Of a stretch of DNA of 64,000 nucleotides, positions 36,099 through 44,595 are shown one piece after another. Each line of letters begins with the position of its first letter. Position 1 is the first letter of the stretch. The notes below the pieces were generated by a model. That model had not been told where the DNA came from and did not search any database. It saw only the letters and a program-made list of their open reading frames with translations. This DNA is from Postechiella marina (GTDB lineage: Bacteria > Bacteroidota > Bacteroidia > Flavobacteriales > Flavobacteriaceae): positions 682,001-746,000 of the forward strand of contig NZ_BAABCA010000001.1 in assembly GCF_039538365.1 (NCBI RefSeq), in the 5' to 3' direction. A program made the position numbers and the translations under genes.

Positions 36099-39000
36099 TT
36101 ATTTTTTTAACCTTAAATCTAAAGTATTAGGGAATTCAGGGTTAACCGGAATTTCTTCATATTTAAATTTCTTTGAGCTGCCTTGTTGTTTGGAAACATT
36201 TCTACTAACAGTGATAGATTCTCCTTTTTTAACTTTCTTAGCAGGCTTAATTTCTCCTTGTGTATGTCCAAAATCCCAAAAACGATTAATTCTTCTCGAT
36301 TCTGCTTCAAAGCTGTTAACTGGATATGTTTCGTACGATCTACCTCCTGGATGCGCTACAAAATAGGTGCAACCACCAATAGAGCGTTTATTCCAAGTAT
36401 CAACAATATCAAAAACCAAAGGTGTGTCTACGCCTATTGTAGGGTGTAAAGCTGAGTAGGGATTCCAAGCTTTATAACGAATTCCTGCAACATATTCTCC
36501 TTTTATACCAGTACTTCTTAATTGAACTTTTACACCGTTGCAAGATAAAACAAATCTTTCATCTGTAAAATTATTTACTTTGACTTGTAGCCTTTCTACC
36601 GACGAATCGACATATCTTGCTGTTCCGCCACCAGTCATCTCTTCTCCAAGTACATTCCAAGGTTCTATACCAGATCGTAACTCCAGATGAATATTATTTA
36701 TATTTACCATGCCATGCAATGGAAACCTAAATTCGAAAAAGGGATTAAACCAATCTTCTTTAAATCTATATCCTGCTTTATTTAACTGGTATACAATGTC
36801 TTTAATATCTTCTCTTACAAAGTGTTCTATTAAAAATTTATCATGTAATTCTGTTCCCCAACGCACTAAATCGTGCTCGTAAGGTTTTTTCCAAAACCAA
36901 GATACTAAGGTTCTAACCAATAAGTTTTGCATTAAACTCATTTGCGGGTGTGGTGGCATGTCAAAACCTCTAAGTTCTAATATACCAAGTCTTCCTGATG
37001 ATGAGTCTGGTGAGTATAATTTATCTATACAGAATTCTGCTCTATGCGTATTACCTGTTAAATCGGTTAGTAAATGCCTAAACAATCTATCTGTTAACCA
37101 AAAAGGGACTTTGCCATCTTTGGGTATTTGGCTAAAGGCTATTTCTAGCTCGTAAAGGTTATCTTGTCTGGCTTCGTCTACACGAGGAGCCTGACTTGTT
37201 GGGCCAACAAAGGCTCCAGAAAACAGGTACGAAAGTCCTGGGTGATGTTGCCAAAATGTTAGCAAACTTCTTAATAAACTTGGTTTTCTTAATAGCGGAC
37301 TGTCTTTAGGTGTTGTACCGCCTAATGTAACATGGTTTCCGCCACCTGTACCTGTGTGTTTACCATCTAGCATAAATTTTTCTGTACCAAGTCTTGCTTT
37401 TTTGGCTTGGTTGTAAATAGTAAATGTATTGTCTTTAAGATCTTGCCAATTACTTGTTGGGTGTACATTTACTTCAATAACACCAGGGTCTGGTGTTATT
37501 TTCATAGATTCTAATCTGTTGTCTTTTGGTGGTTCGTATCCTTCTAAAATAACAGGAATTCTTAATTCTTTTGCTGTAGCTTCTATAGAAGAGAGTAAGT
37601 CTAAAAAGTTTTCGGCACCATCTAAAGGTGGTAAAAAAAGGTGTAATTTACCTTCTCTAATCTCTGCACACAATGCAGTTCTTACAAAATAGTTAGGTAG
37701 TTTTTTATTTGGTCCTTTTTTTAAGAATTTTTCATGTCTTTTGGCTACCACACGTCTAAAACTAGGCAGTCTTTTTCTTTTAGAAAATAAGTCGGGTTCG
37801 TAATTAGGAAAAATTTCGTGTTCTGGTTTTTCCATTAAAGAATTTAGAGGTAAACGCAAGCCTATAGGAGAATTTCCTGGTGTTAAGAATAAATGGTTTC
37901 TTCTAAAGGTCCAAGCACTAGAAAACCATTGGTCTTGGGTTTTATTTAAAGGTAATATGTAGCCAACAGGTTTCGATGTTCCGCTTTTAAGTATTTCGCT
38001 TATTTTTTTCTCAGCTAACGAGCTGTCTTCATCTTCACTAGGATTAAAATCTACAGGTAATTTACCTTGTTCCCAAAGGAAATAAAAAGCATCTTCAAAG
38101 GTTGGAATAATGTGTTCGTCAGATATTCCTAAATAATTAGTTAGTGTTTTTAGAAATAAAACATCGGCATTTTCTGGTATAGTAACATCGTCTGTAAGCG
38201 CAGCTAATAGCGTATGGTCAAACCATATCTTTCTGCCATCTTTTCTCCAGCATAACTCTGTAGACCATCGAGGCAAAGGTTCTCCTGGGTACCATTTACC
38301 TTGTGCATGATGTAAAAAGCCTCCTGGCCCAAATTCATTTAATAAACGTTTAGACAAATCTGCTGCAAGCGCTCTTTTATGTTTGCCATCGGCATCTGTA
38401 TTCCACTCGGCCGACTCCATATCATCTATAGAAACAAATGTAGGTTCTCCTCCCATGGTTAGCCTTACATCGTTGTTTTGCAATTGTTTTTCAACTTTGT
38501 GTCCTAATTTGTCAATAGCATTCCATTGTTCTTCTGTATATGGTTTTGTTACTCTAGGCGATTCAAAAATTCGTGTTACCTTGTTTTCGAATTCAAATGT
38601 AGTTTCGCAAACATCAGATAATCCATAAACTGGAGCAGCACTTTCAAAAGAAGGTGTGCAAGCTAAGGGTATATGGCCTTCGCCAGCTAATAAACCAGAA
38701 GTGGCATCAAAACCAATCCAACCAGCGCCAGGTAAATATACCTCTGCCCATGCGTGTAAATCGGTAAAATCTTCTTCAGGGCCAGAAGGACCGTCTAACG
38801 ATTTTTCGTCAGATTTTAGTTGTACTAAATACCCAGAAACAAAACGCGCTCCAAACCCTAAACGACGAAGTGTTTGCACAAACAACCAAGCGAAATCTCT
38901 ACAAGAACCCGTTTTATGTGTTAAGGTTTCTTCGCAGGTTTGTACACCAGGTTCCATTCTTATATTGTAACTTAAATACTCGTATATTTTTCTATTAATA

Positions 39001-39440
39001 TCTATTAAAAAGTAGATGGTTTTTCGAGGTGTTATGTCAATAGATTTTACAAAATCTTTTAACAAAGGGCCTTTTTCGGTAACTTCTAAATAGGGTAGAA
39101 GCTCTTTTTTAATGGTATCTGTATATTTAAACGGAAATTCTTCAGCAGATTCTTCTACAAAAAAATCAAAAGGGTTTATAGTTTTTAAGTCGGCTATAAT
39201 TTCTACATCTATAGATAATTCTTCTGTTTTATCAGGAAAAACAACACGCGCTAAATAATTTCCAAAAGGATCTTGCTGCCAGTTAAAAAAATGATTTTCT
39301 GGCTTAATTTTTAAAGAGTAAGATTCTATTGGTGTTCTGCTATGCGGAGCAGGTCTTAACCTAAAAATATGTGGAGACAGTTTAACAAAACGGTCATATT
39401 TATATGTTGTTTTATGTGATATTACAATTTTTAATGCCAT
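36099..39440 (-). CDS. Transglutaminase-DUF2126 fusion protein
   Basis: This is a large 1113-residue protein. Residues 1-90 are a transglutaminase N-terminal domain (IVISHKTTYKYDRFVKLSP). Residues about 150-260 are the papain-like core with Cys180 in KTGSCRDFAWLF, His229 in DLHAWAEVYLP and Asp245 in GFDATSG. From about residue 290 to the end lies DUF2126, with LTMGGEPTFVSIDD, TGTGGGNHVTLGG and LGILELRGFDMPPHPQMSL. The GGGNHVTLGG and ELRGF blocks resemble a glutamine-synthetase/amidoligase-like active site, though I infer that only from motif style. It is the first gene of the minus-strand arm of the ATP-grasp/alpha-E system, with its promoter in the 373-bp divergent gap. Confidence 0.92.
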   Translation of the reverse strand: MALKIVISHKTTYKYDRFVKLSPHIFRLRPAPHSRTPIESYSLKIKPENHFFNWQQDPFGNYLARVVFPDKTEELSIDVEIIADLKTINPFDFFVEESAEEFPFKYTDTIKKELLPYLEVTEKGPLLKDFVKSIDITPRKTIYFLIDINRKIYEYLSYNIRMEPGVQTCEETLTHKTGSCRDFAWLFVQTLRRLGFGARFVSGYLVQLKSDEKSLDGPSGPEEDFTDLHAWAEVYLPGAGWIGFDATSGLLAGEGHIPLACTPSFESAAPVYGLSDVCETTFEFENKVTRIFESPRVTKPYTEEQWNAIDKLGHKVEKQLQNNDVRLTMGGEPTFVSIDDMESAEWNTDADGKHKRALAADLSKRLLNEFGPGGFLHHAQGKWYPGEPLPRWSTELCWRKDGRKIWFDHTLLAALTDDVTIPENADVLFLKTLTNYLGISDEHIIPTFEDAFYFLWEQGKLPVDFNPSEDEDSSLAEKKISEILKSGTSKPVGYILPLNKTQDQWFSSAWTFRRNHLFLTPGNSPIGLRLPLNSLMEKPEHEIFPNYEPDLFSKRKRLPSFRRVVAKRHEKFLKKGPNKKLPNYFVRTALCAEIREGKLHLFLPPLDGAENFLDLLSSIEATAKELRIPVILEGYEPPKDNRLESMKITPDPGVIEVNVHPTSNWQDLKDNTFTIYNQAKKARLGTEKFMLDGKHTGTGGGNHVTLGGTTPKDSPLLRKPSLLRSLLTFWQHHPGLSYLFSGAFVGPTSQAPRVDEARQDNLYELEIAFSQIPKDGKVPFWLTDRLFRHLLTDLTGNTHRAEFCIDKLYSPDSSSGRLGILELRGFDMPPHPQMSLMQNLLVRTLVSWFWKKPYEHDLVRWGTELHDKFLIEHFVREDIKDIVYQLNKAGYRFKEDWFNPFFEFRFPLHGMVNINNIHLELRSGIEPWNVLGEEMTGGGTARYVDSSVERLQVKVNNFTDERFVLSCNGVKVQLRSTGIKGEYVAGIRYKAWNPYSALHPTIGVDTPLVFDIVDTWNKRSIGGCTYFVAHPGGRSYETYPVNSFEAESRRINRFWDFGHTQGEIKPAKKVKKGESITVSRNVSKQQGSSKKFKYEEIPVNPEFPNTLDLRLKK

Positions 39441-39813
39441 AGATACAATTTTTTTCGAATGTTATGAACGGTGTGAAATTAGTTAAATAGAAATTAAAAC
39501 AGTTGCAATTTTATATAATTATAGGTGTTTTAAATAAACTCAATATTAAAGAATTATTAATTCTCTGTATAAATTTTACCATTATATATAGAGTTGCTAT
39601 TTTTATTGTATTTTAATGAAAATACAGAAAATTTTGACAGCATTTTTTCATTTTATGACAAAATAAGATGTTGAATATTTTTTAATAAAAAATAATTATT
39701 GATGAAAATAAATCATCGATATGCTAAAATAGCAAATAATTATATAAATTATTAACATTTTAGCATGTGATTTTCTGTTTTATTTTATTAGATTTACCAA
39801 AAAGAAACTCATT
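39441..39813. promoter_or_regulatory. Divergent control region of the ATP-grasp/alpha-E system
   Basis: This 373-bp AT-rich gap lies between the two arms of the system. It must hold both promoters. It contains a long inverted repeat (39,721-39,766) about 48 bp before the plus-strand start. A TAGATTTA at about 39,790 resembles the Bacteroidota -7 box imperfectly. No coding frame is present. Confidence 0.5.
39721..39766. repeat. 46-bp two-part inverted repeat upstream of the ATP-grasp gene
   Basis: The outer arms ATGCTAAAAT and ATTTTAGCAT are exact complements (10 bp). Inside, AATAATT and AATTATT form a second 7-bp stem around ATATA, after a short mismatched bulge. No T run follows, so it is more likely an operator or a structured leader than a terminator. 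It lies 48 bp from the start of the plus-strand ATP-grasp gene and 281 bp from the minus-strand gene. Confidence 0.65.
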
Positions 39814-41280
39814 TTGAAAGTAAAAACTATGCTACCTATTTTTTCGTCGTATGAATTTGATTCTAGGTTTTATGATGAAATTTTTAAAACAAATAATGAA
39901 GTAAGGGAGGTTTATAAAACGCTATTTAATTTATTTAGTAAATATGATGTAAACGATTTTGCAAACCTTAACGATAAGGCTAAGGATGCATTTTTTAATC
40001 AGGGCATTACATTTCAGGTTTATGGCGATAAAGAAACTAAAGAGAAAATATTTCCTTTTGATTTGTTTCCTCGAATAATAGGTAATAATGAGTGGTTAGA
40101 AATAGAAAAAGGTGCTTTGCAACGTAGTAAAGCGTTAAACCTATTTTTGTGGGATGTATACCACGACCAAAAAATTATTAAGCAAGATATTGTCCCTATA
40201 GATTTAATAAGCTCTTCTGCTAACTTTTTAAAAGAAATGGTTGGGTTTAACCCTCCAGGTGGCATATATAATCATATTTCTGGAACAGACTTAATTAAGC
40301 ACAAAGACGGTAACTATTATGTGCTTGAAGATAATATTAGGTGTCCTTCTGGAGTAAGTTATGTTATTGGAAATAGAGAGGCTTTAAAACGAACTTTATT
40401 TGGAGTTTTTAATCACTATAAATCTTATAATGTATCAGATTACGGTCAGAATTTATTAGATATTATAGAATCTGTTAAGCCAAAAGGTGTAGATATGCCA
40501 AAATGTGTTGTGCTTACACCAGGGGTTTATAATTCTGCATATTACGAGCATTCGTTTTTGGCAAGACAAATGGGAGTAGAGCTAGTTGAAGGTAGAGATT
40601 TATTTATTGAAAACGATTTTGTGTACATGAAAACTATAAAAGGTTTAGAGCGTGTAGATGTTATTTACAGACGTGTAGACGACGCTTTTATAGATCCAGA
40701 TGCTTTTAATAAAGATTCTGTTTTGGGTGTTAAAGGTTTATTTAAATCGTATTTAAAAGGAAAAATTTGTTTGGTAAATGCACCAGGCACTGGTGTAGCA
40801 GACGATAAGGCTATTTATACTTACATGCCAGAAATTATAAAATATTACCTTGATGAAGAACCTATTTTAAGTAATGTACATACCTACCATTGTAGTAGGC
40901 CAGACGAATTTAAATATGTTTTAGAAAATATAGATAAATTAGTAATTAAACCAGTTGACGAGTCTGGTGGTTATGGTATTTCTATAGGAAATAGATTAAC
41001 CAAAGAAGAGATTGAAAAAGTAAGAACTACTATTAAGCAAAACCCAAGAAAATATATTGCACAACCTATAATGTCTTTATCTACACATGCCACATACATA
41101 GAGGAAGAAAACTCTTTTGAACCTAGACATGTAGATTTAAGAACTTTTACACTTTTAGGAAAAGATAAAGATTTTGTTTTAAAAGGCGGACTTTCTAGAG
41201 TTGCATTAAAAAGAGGTAATTTGGTTGTAAATTCATCGCAAGGTGGAGGATCTAAAGATACTTGGGTATTAAAAAAATAA
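39814..41280 (+). CDS. Circularly permuted ATP-grasp protein (stand-alone)
   Basis: This 488-residue protein is homologous to the N-terminal half of the 853-residue fusion at 33.5 kb but ends after the ligase domain. Shared blocks include HKDGNYYVLEDNIRCPSGV, VLTPGVYNSAYYEHSFLA, RVDVIYRRVDDAFIDPDAF and KLVIKPVDESGGYG. The last is the ATP-binding lysine region and is more canonical here than in the fusion, where it reads VVKPIDRTNRQS. It should ligate amide bonds using ATP. It is followed after 9 bp by the matching stand-alone alpha-E gene. An alternative Met at residue 5 (MLPIFSSYEF) is possible. Confidence 0.93.
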   Translation: MKVKTMLPIFSSYEFDSRFYDEIFKTNNEVREVYKTLFNLFSKYDVNDFANLNDKAKDAFFNQGITFQVYGDKETKEKIFPFDLFPRIIGNNEWLEIEKGALQRSKALNLFLWDVYHDQKIIKQDIVPIDLISSSANFLKEMVGFNPPGGIYNHISGTDLIKHKDGNYYVLEDNIRCPSGVSYVIGNREALKRTLFGVFNHYKSYNVSDYGQNLLDIIESVKPKGVDMPKCVVLTPGVYNSAYYEHSFLARQMGVELVEGRDLFIENDFVYMKTIKGLERVDVIYRRVDDAFIDPDAFNKDSVLGVKGLFKSYLKGKICLVNAPGTGVADDKAIYTYMPEIIKYYLDEEPILSNVHTYHCSRPDEFKYVLENIDKLVIKPVDESGGYGISIGNRLTKEEIEKVRTTIKQNPRKYIAQPIMSLSTHATYIEEENSFEPRHVDLRTFTLLGKDKDFVLKGGLSRVALKRGNLVVNSSQGGGSKDTWVLKK

Positions 41281-41289
41281 AACAATTTT

Positions 41290-42240
41290 ATGTTAGCAAG
41301 AGTAGCCAATAATTTATTTTGGATGGGGCGTTATATAGAACGCTCAGAACATTTAGCAAGATATTTAAAAGTAAATTACTTTTCGTCTTTAGACGCTCCA
41401 AACGAATTGTCGCAATCGCGAGAGTTTGTTTTACGATCTATGCTTTTCGTAGCAGAAGAAGAAGAATTAAAAAATCCTAAAACGCATATAGAGCAAGATG
41501 TTATTTATAACATAGGTTTAAATCCAGAAAAGCAATATTCTATTTTAACCTCAATAAAAAATGCACAGCAAAACGCAAGTGGTGCACGAGATTTAATATC
41601 TACAGAGTTATACGAAGCCATAAATACACTTAATAGAACCGTAAATAACTATTCGCCAGATGTATTTGTAAAAAATGGATTGTTCGATTTTACAACCATG
41701 GTAAGTACTCAGGTTACTTTGTTGCGTACAAAAATTAGAGCTACACTATTGCATGACGAAGTGTATGCTATAATTATGCTTGGTATTTATATAGAAAGAG
41801 CCAATCAAGTTATAAGGATAATAAATTCTAAATATAACGATGCTTTAATAGAAAAAGTAAATTTAGGCGAGTCTGTTAACACAAGTTACGAGTGGACCAC
41901 TTTACTTAAATGTGTTGAAGTATACGATATGATGCGAAGACATTATAGAAAAGTACCAACAAGTCATTCTGTTTTAGAGTTTTTAATATTAAACCCAAAA
42001 TGCCCACGTTCTATAATGAATTCTCTAAATAATATTAAATGCTATATAAATGTTATTGCAGGTAACGAGAGACCTCACCCAGATTCTGCTGCATTTTTAA
42101 TAGGTAAATTAACTGCAGAATACGAATATAAAACTATAGACGATGTACAAGGCAATTTAAAATCTTTTATAGAAACACTTGTAGACGATTTAAGCTTAGT
42201 AGGCGAAAAAATGGATAAAGATTATTTTAGTATATATTAA
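41290..42240 (+). CDS. Alpha-E domain protein (stand-alone)
   Basis: This 316-residue all-helical protein opens MLARVANNLFWMGRYIERSE, the defining alpha-E N-terminus. Further conserved blocks are NARxxRDLIST-like ASGARDLISTELYEAINTL, LHDEVYAIIMLGIYIERANQ and HSVLEFLILNPKCPRSI. It corresponds to residues about 515-820 of the 853-residue fusion protein. It has no known catalytic residues and probably binds the partner ATP-grasp enzyme or its substrate. It is co-transcribed with the ATP-grasp gene and followed by a strong terminator. Confidence 0.93.
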   Translation: MLARVANNLFWMGRYIERSEHLARYLKVNYFSSLDAPNELSQSREFVLRSMLFVAEEEELKNPKTHIEQDVIYNIGLNPEKQYSILTSIKNAQQNASGARDLISTELYEAINTLNRTVNNYSPDVFVKNGLFDFTTMVSTQVTLLRTKIRATLLHDEVYAIIMLGIYIERANQVIRIINSKYNDALIEKVNLGESVNTSYEWTTLLKCVEVYDMMRRHYRKVPTSHSVLEFLILNPKCPRSIMNSLNNIKCYINVIAGNERPHPDSAAFLIGKLTAEYEYKTIDDVQGNLKSFIETLVDDLSLVGEKMDKDYFSIY

Positions 42241-42262
42241 ATTAGTTATTCGTTTAAAATAT

Positions 42263-42304
42263 AAAACAGCCATATAATAATTACGTTATTATATGGCTGT
42301 TTTT
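42263..42304 (+). terminator. Rho-independent terminator after the alpha-E gene
   Basis: The arms AAAACAGCCATATAATAA and TTATTATATGGCTGTTTT form a perfect stem around a short TTACG loop and run into a T tract. It is 22 bp after the stop codon and separates the ATP-grasp/alpha-E arm from the DUF2589 cassette. Confidence 0.9.
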
Positions 42305-42464
42305 TGTTAGGCTAAGGCTGTAATTTGTATTTAAATATTAATAGAACTTAAAAAAAAAGGGAAAAACACCCTAAGCGAATCAGCATATAGCCTTTACTTT
42401 CAGATGTTTAATTTTTTAAACTTTGTTAAAACTAGAATTTTAACCTTTTTAAGACTTAAAACAA

Positions 42465-43295
42465 ATGAAAAAATTACAAAGTATTTTAAACCAAGACCAT
42501 TCAAAAAAGACAAAGAAAGAACTTGTCGATTTATTAACAGGAATTAGCGAAGTTTTAGGAGACGATTATTCTAAAATTAGTGGGATTCAAATTAGTGAAT
42601 TGCCAAAAACTAAAAATGAAGATTTAGTAGCAGTTATAAACTCTTTTAAAGAGAATTACGATGCCAAATGGGAAGCTAATATTTCTAATTCATCAGAATT
42701 ACTTAATGCTATTTTTGCTCAAATGGAAAAAGACGAAAATCAGTTTTCTACGTTAGATGCTGCTAATGCAGATTTTGCTGCAGAATTAGGTAGTATAGAT
42801 TTCGAAAACTTAATTGGAGGCCCTTTAAATGCCTGCGTAACTGCGCAAGCAAATGCATCATTATCTACCGTAAATTTTATTAAAGAAGTAGGTTTTACAG
42901 ACGATGGCGATTTGCGTATGGTAGATTTTTCATATAAAAAAGAAGTGCCAGATCCAGACAATCCAGGTTCTACCTTAAAAGAAGATGTATCTCTTAATGT
43001 CCCTTTTGTATCTGTACTTAATGTGCCTAGTTTGCGTATAGAAAACTGTACGGTAGATTTTAATGTAAAATTAAACTCTGTTTACACCAAAGATGTTAGT
43101 AGCGAGTTTGGTATAGATGCAAGTGCTAGTGGTGGTTGGGGGCCAGTTAAATTTAAAGTATCTGCCTCTTATAAACGATCTTCTAGCACAGGCGTAAGAG
43201 TAGAAAAAGAATACACCATGGGTGTTAAGGTTGTGGCTACAAACGACCAGATGCCTGGCGGATTAGAAAAAGTATTGGGTATTTTATCAGAATAA
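42465..43295 (+). CDS. DUF2589 domain protein
   Basis: This 276-residue protein has no signal peptide or membrane helix. Residues about 112-276 match the DUF2589 layout as I know it: LIGGPLNACVTAQANASLST, FIKEVGFTDDG, RMVDFSYKKE, the VPFVSVLNVPSLRIENCTVD block and a C-terminal YTMGVKVVATNDQMPGGLEK. The first 110 residues are an extra helical segment that is longer than I expect for the family. The core is predicted to be beta-rich. The function of DUF2589 is unknown. It is the first gene of a tight set with a companion protein, a helical protein and a subtilase, and it lies 6 bp from the next gene. Confidence 0.85.
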   Translation: MKKLQSILNQDHSKKTKKELVDLLTGISEVLGDDYSKISGIQISELPKTKNEDLVAVINSFKENYDAKWEANISNSSELLNAIFAQMEKDENQFSTLDAANADFAAELGSIDFENLIGGPLNACVTAQANASLSTVNFIKEVGFTDDGDLRMVDFSYKKEVPDPDNPGSTLKEDVSLNVPFVSVLNVPSLRIENCTVDFNVKLNSVYTKDVSSEFGIDASASGGWGPVKFKVSASYKRSSSTGVRVEKEYTMGVKVVATNDQMPGGLEKVLGILSE

Positions 43296-43301
43296 AATAA
43301 T

Positions 43302-44003
43302 ATGGTAAAACTATCAGACTACATGGACTATCTCAATGAAGAGATAGTCCAAGCTAGAAAAAAGGCAGACGAGCAAGCTGTTATTATTGCTAAAGAATAT
43401 GCAAAGCATCCTTATTTAAAATACTTTAGAGTGCCTCGCTTTACTATGCCATCGGTAAAACTTAGTATTCCAATTAAAATTTCGGAATTAGACTCAGATA
43501 CAAGCTATAAATTCGAAATGGATGACAATCAGTTTCTTAAAGATGTTAATACTAAAATAGAATTAGTCAACAAGGAAAAGAATTTAAAGCTTGTACCCAT
43601 TAACAAAAATACGCTTAAAGGCGATAACTTAAAAAGTGTTATAGCAGATTTAAAAAAAGGAAATACCAAGCCTATTACAAAGCCTAATGATAATCTTTTA
43701 AAAGTAGATTTAAAAAAACCGGTTTTAGACTTAATTAAAATAAGAAATTTTAATGTATCTGCAGATGTAGCATCAGTAGAAAATGCAGAATTGGAAAAAA
43801 TATTAAAAGAGTCTTTAGCCAATAGATATAAACCTATTTCATCTAAGTTAAACAACATCTATTTCGATCCTAATACAAGCGACGAAAAAGATAAGGGGAA
43901 AATATTGTTAACACTTAATGTTGAAATGGTTGAAGAAGGTATTAGGATACATAATGCAAAAGACGAAAAAGGTAATAAAATTGAAGAAATAATTTTTGAA
44001 TAA
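43302..44003 (+). CDS. Conserved companion protein of DUF2589 (function unknown)
   Basis: This 233-residue protein has no signal peptide. The N-terminus is helical and charged, then comes FRVPRFTMPSVKLSIPIKIS. A segment of this kind (helix, then PRF-x-hydrophobic-P, then alternating beta residues) is what I recall from proteins encoded beside DUF2589 genes. The remainder is Lys-rich and ends with a beta segment, ILLTLNVEMVEEGIRIHN. The stop codon overlaps the next start by 1 nt (TAATG), so translation is coupled. It probably forms a complex with the DUF2589 protein. No function is known and I assign no family. Confidence 0.75.
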   Translation: MVKLSDYMDYLNEEIVQARKKADEQAVIIAKEYAKHPYLKYFRVPRFTMPSVKLSIPIKISELDSDTSYKFEMDDNQFLKDVNTKIELVNKEKNLKLVPINKNTLKGDNLKSVIADLKKGNTKPITKPNDNLLKVDLKKPVLDLIKIRNFNVSADVASVENAELEKILKESLANRYKPISSKLNNIYFDPNTSDEKDKGKILLTLNVEMVEEGIRIHNAKDEKGNKIEEIIFE

Positions 44004-44581
44004 TGACGGTACTCATTCATTTTAAAAAACAACATTTAGAAGGGTTTAATGATGAGTTAATTTCTTTAAATGAAAAATTTATTAAAAAAGATTTCAATTT
44101 AGATAAAAAGTTAATGCAGTTGTTAAGCAGTACTCAAGAGTATTATAGGCAAGTAGGCGAGAGTACTGCAGAGGGTAACGTAAGTCAGTTAAAAATACAT
44201 TTAGATCTTGCTGTTTCTGGCATAGATCCTCTAAGTTTAGAGCGTGTAAAAACCAGACGACGCGATTTATTACGTACAGCATGTTACCATTGTTTATCTA
44301 GTTTAAGTAATATTTTAGAGCACTCCTTACAAACTATAGAAGGCCTTTTACTTAATGCTTCAGAAACTATAAACCAGTTACTGCTTTCTGCATTTCAGTC
44401 TAAATTAATAACAGAAGATCTTATAAAAAAAACAGATACCATAGAGAAATGTACAGCTTTATGGAGCAGCCTTAAAACAAACGAACAAATTGCGCTTATC
44501 GATAAAAAATTAAAATTAGACATTCTTCAAGAAGATATTAGCATTTTACTCGATATAGCATTTTCAAAACTTAATAATTAA
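44003..44581 (+). CDS. Hypothetical all-helical protein in the DUF2589-protease cassette
   Basis: This 192-residue protein is not recognised. It appears almost entirely alpha-helical, with amphipathic Leu/Ile spacing, no signal peptide and no membrane helix. A central basic stretch, LERVKTRRRDLLRTACYH, is followed by LSNILEHSLQTIEGLLLNA. Its ATG overlaps the stop of the upstream gene and it ends 14 bp before the protease gene, so it belongs to the same message. It may be an adaptor or scaffold between the DUF2589 proteins and the protease; that is a guess from position only. Confidence 0.75.
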   Translation: MTVLIHFKKQHLEGFNDELISLNEKFIKKDFNLDKKLMQLLSSTQEYYRQVGESTAEGNVSQLKIHLDLAVSGIDPLSLERVKTRRRDLLRTACYHCLSSLSNILEHSLQTIEGLLLNASETINQLLLSAFQSKLITEDLIKKTDTIEKCTALWSSLKTNEQIALIDKKLKLDILQEDISILLDIAFSKLNN

Positions 44582-44595
44582 ACTATTTACCAGCC

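Noticed and set aside
36119..36310. 63-codon minus-strand frame overlapping the DUF2126 gene
   Set aside because: It lies inside the 1113-residue gene in another frame, is Lys/Glu-rich by mirror effect and has no separate support.
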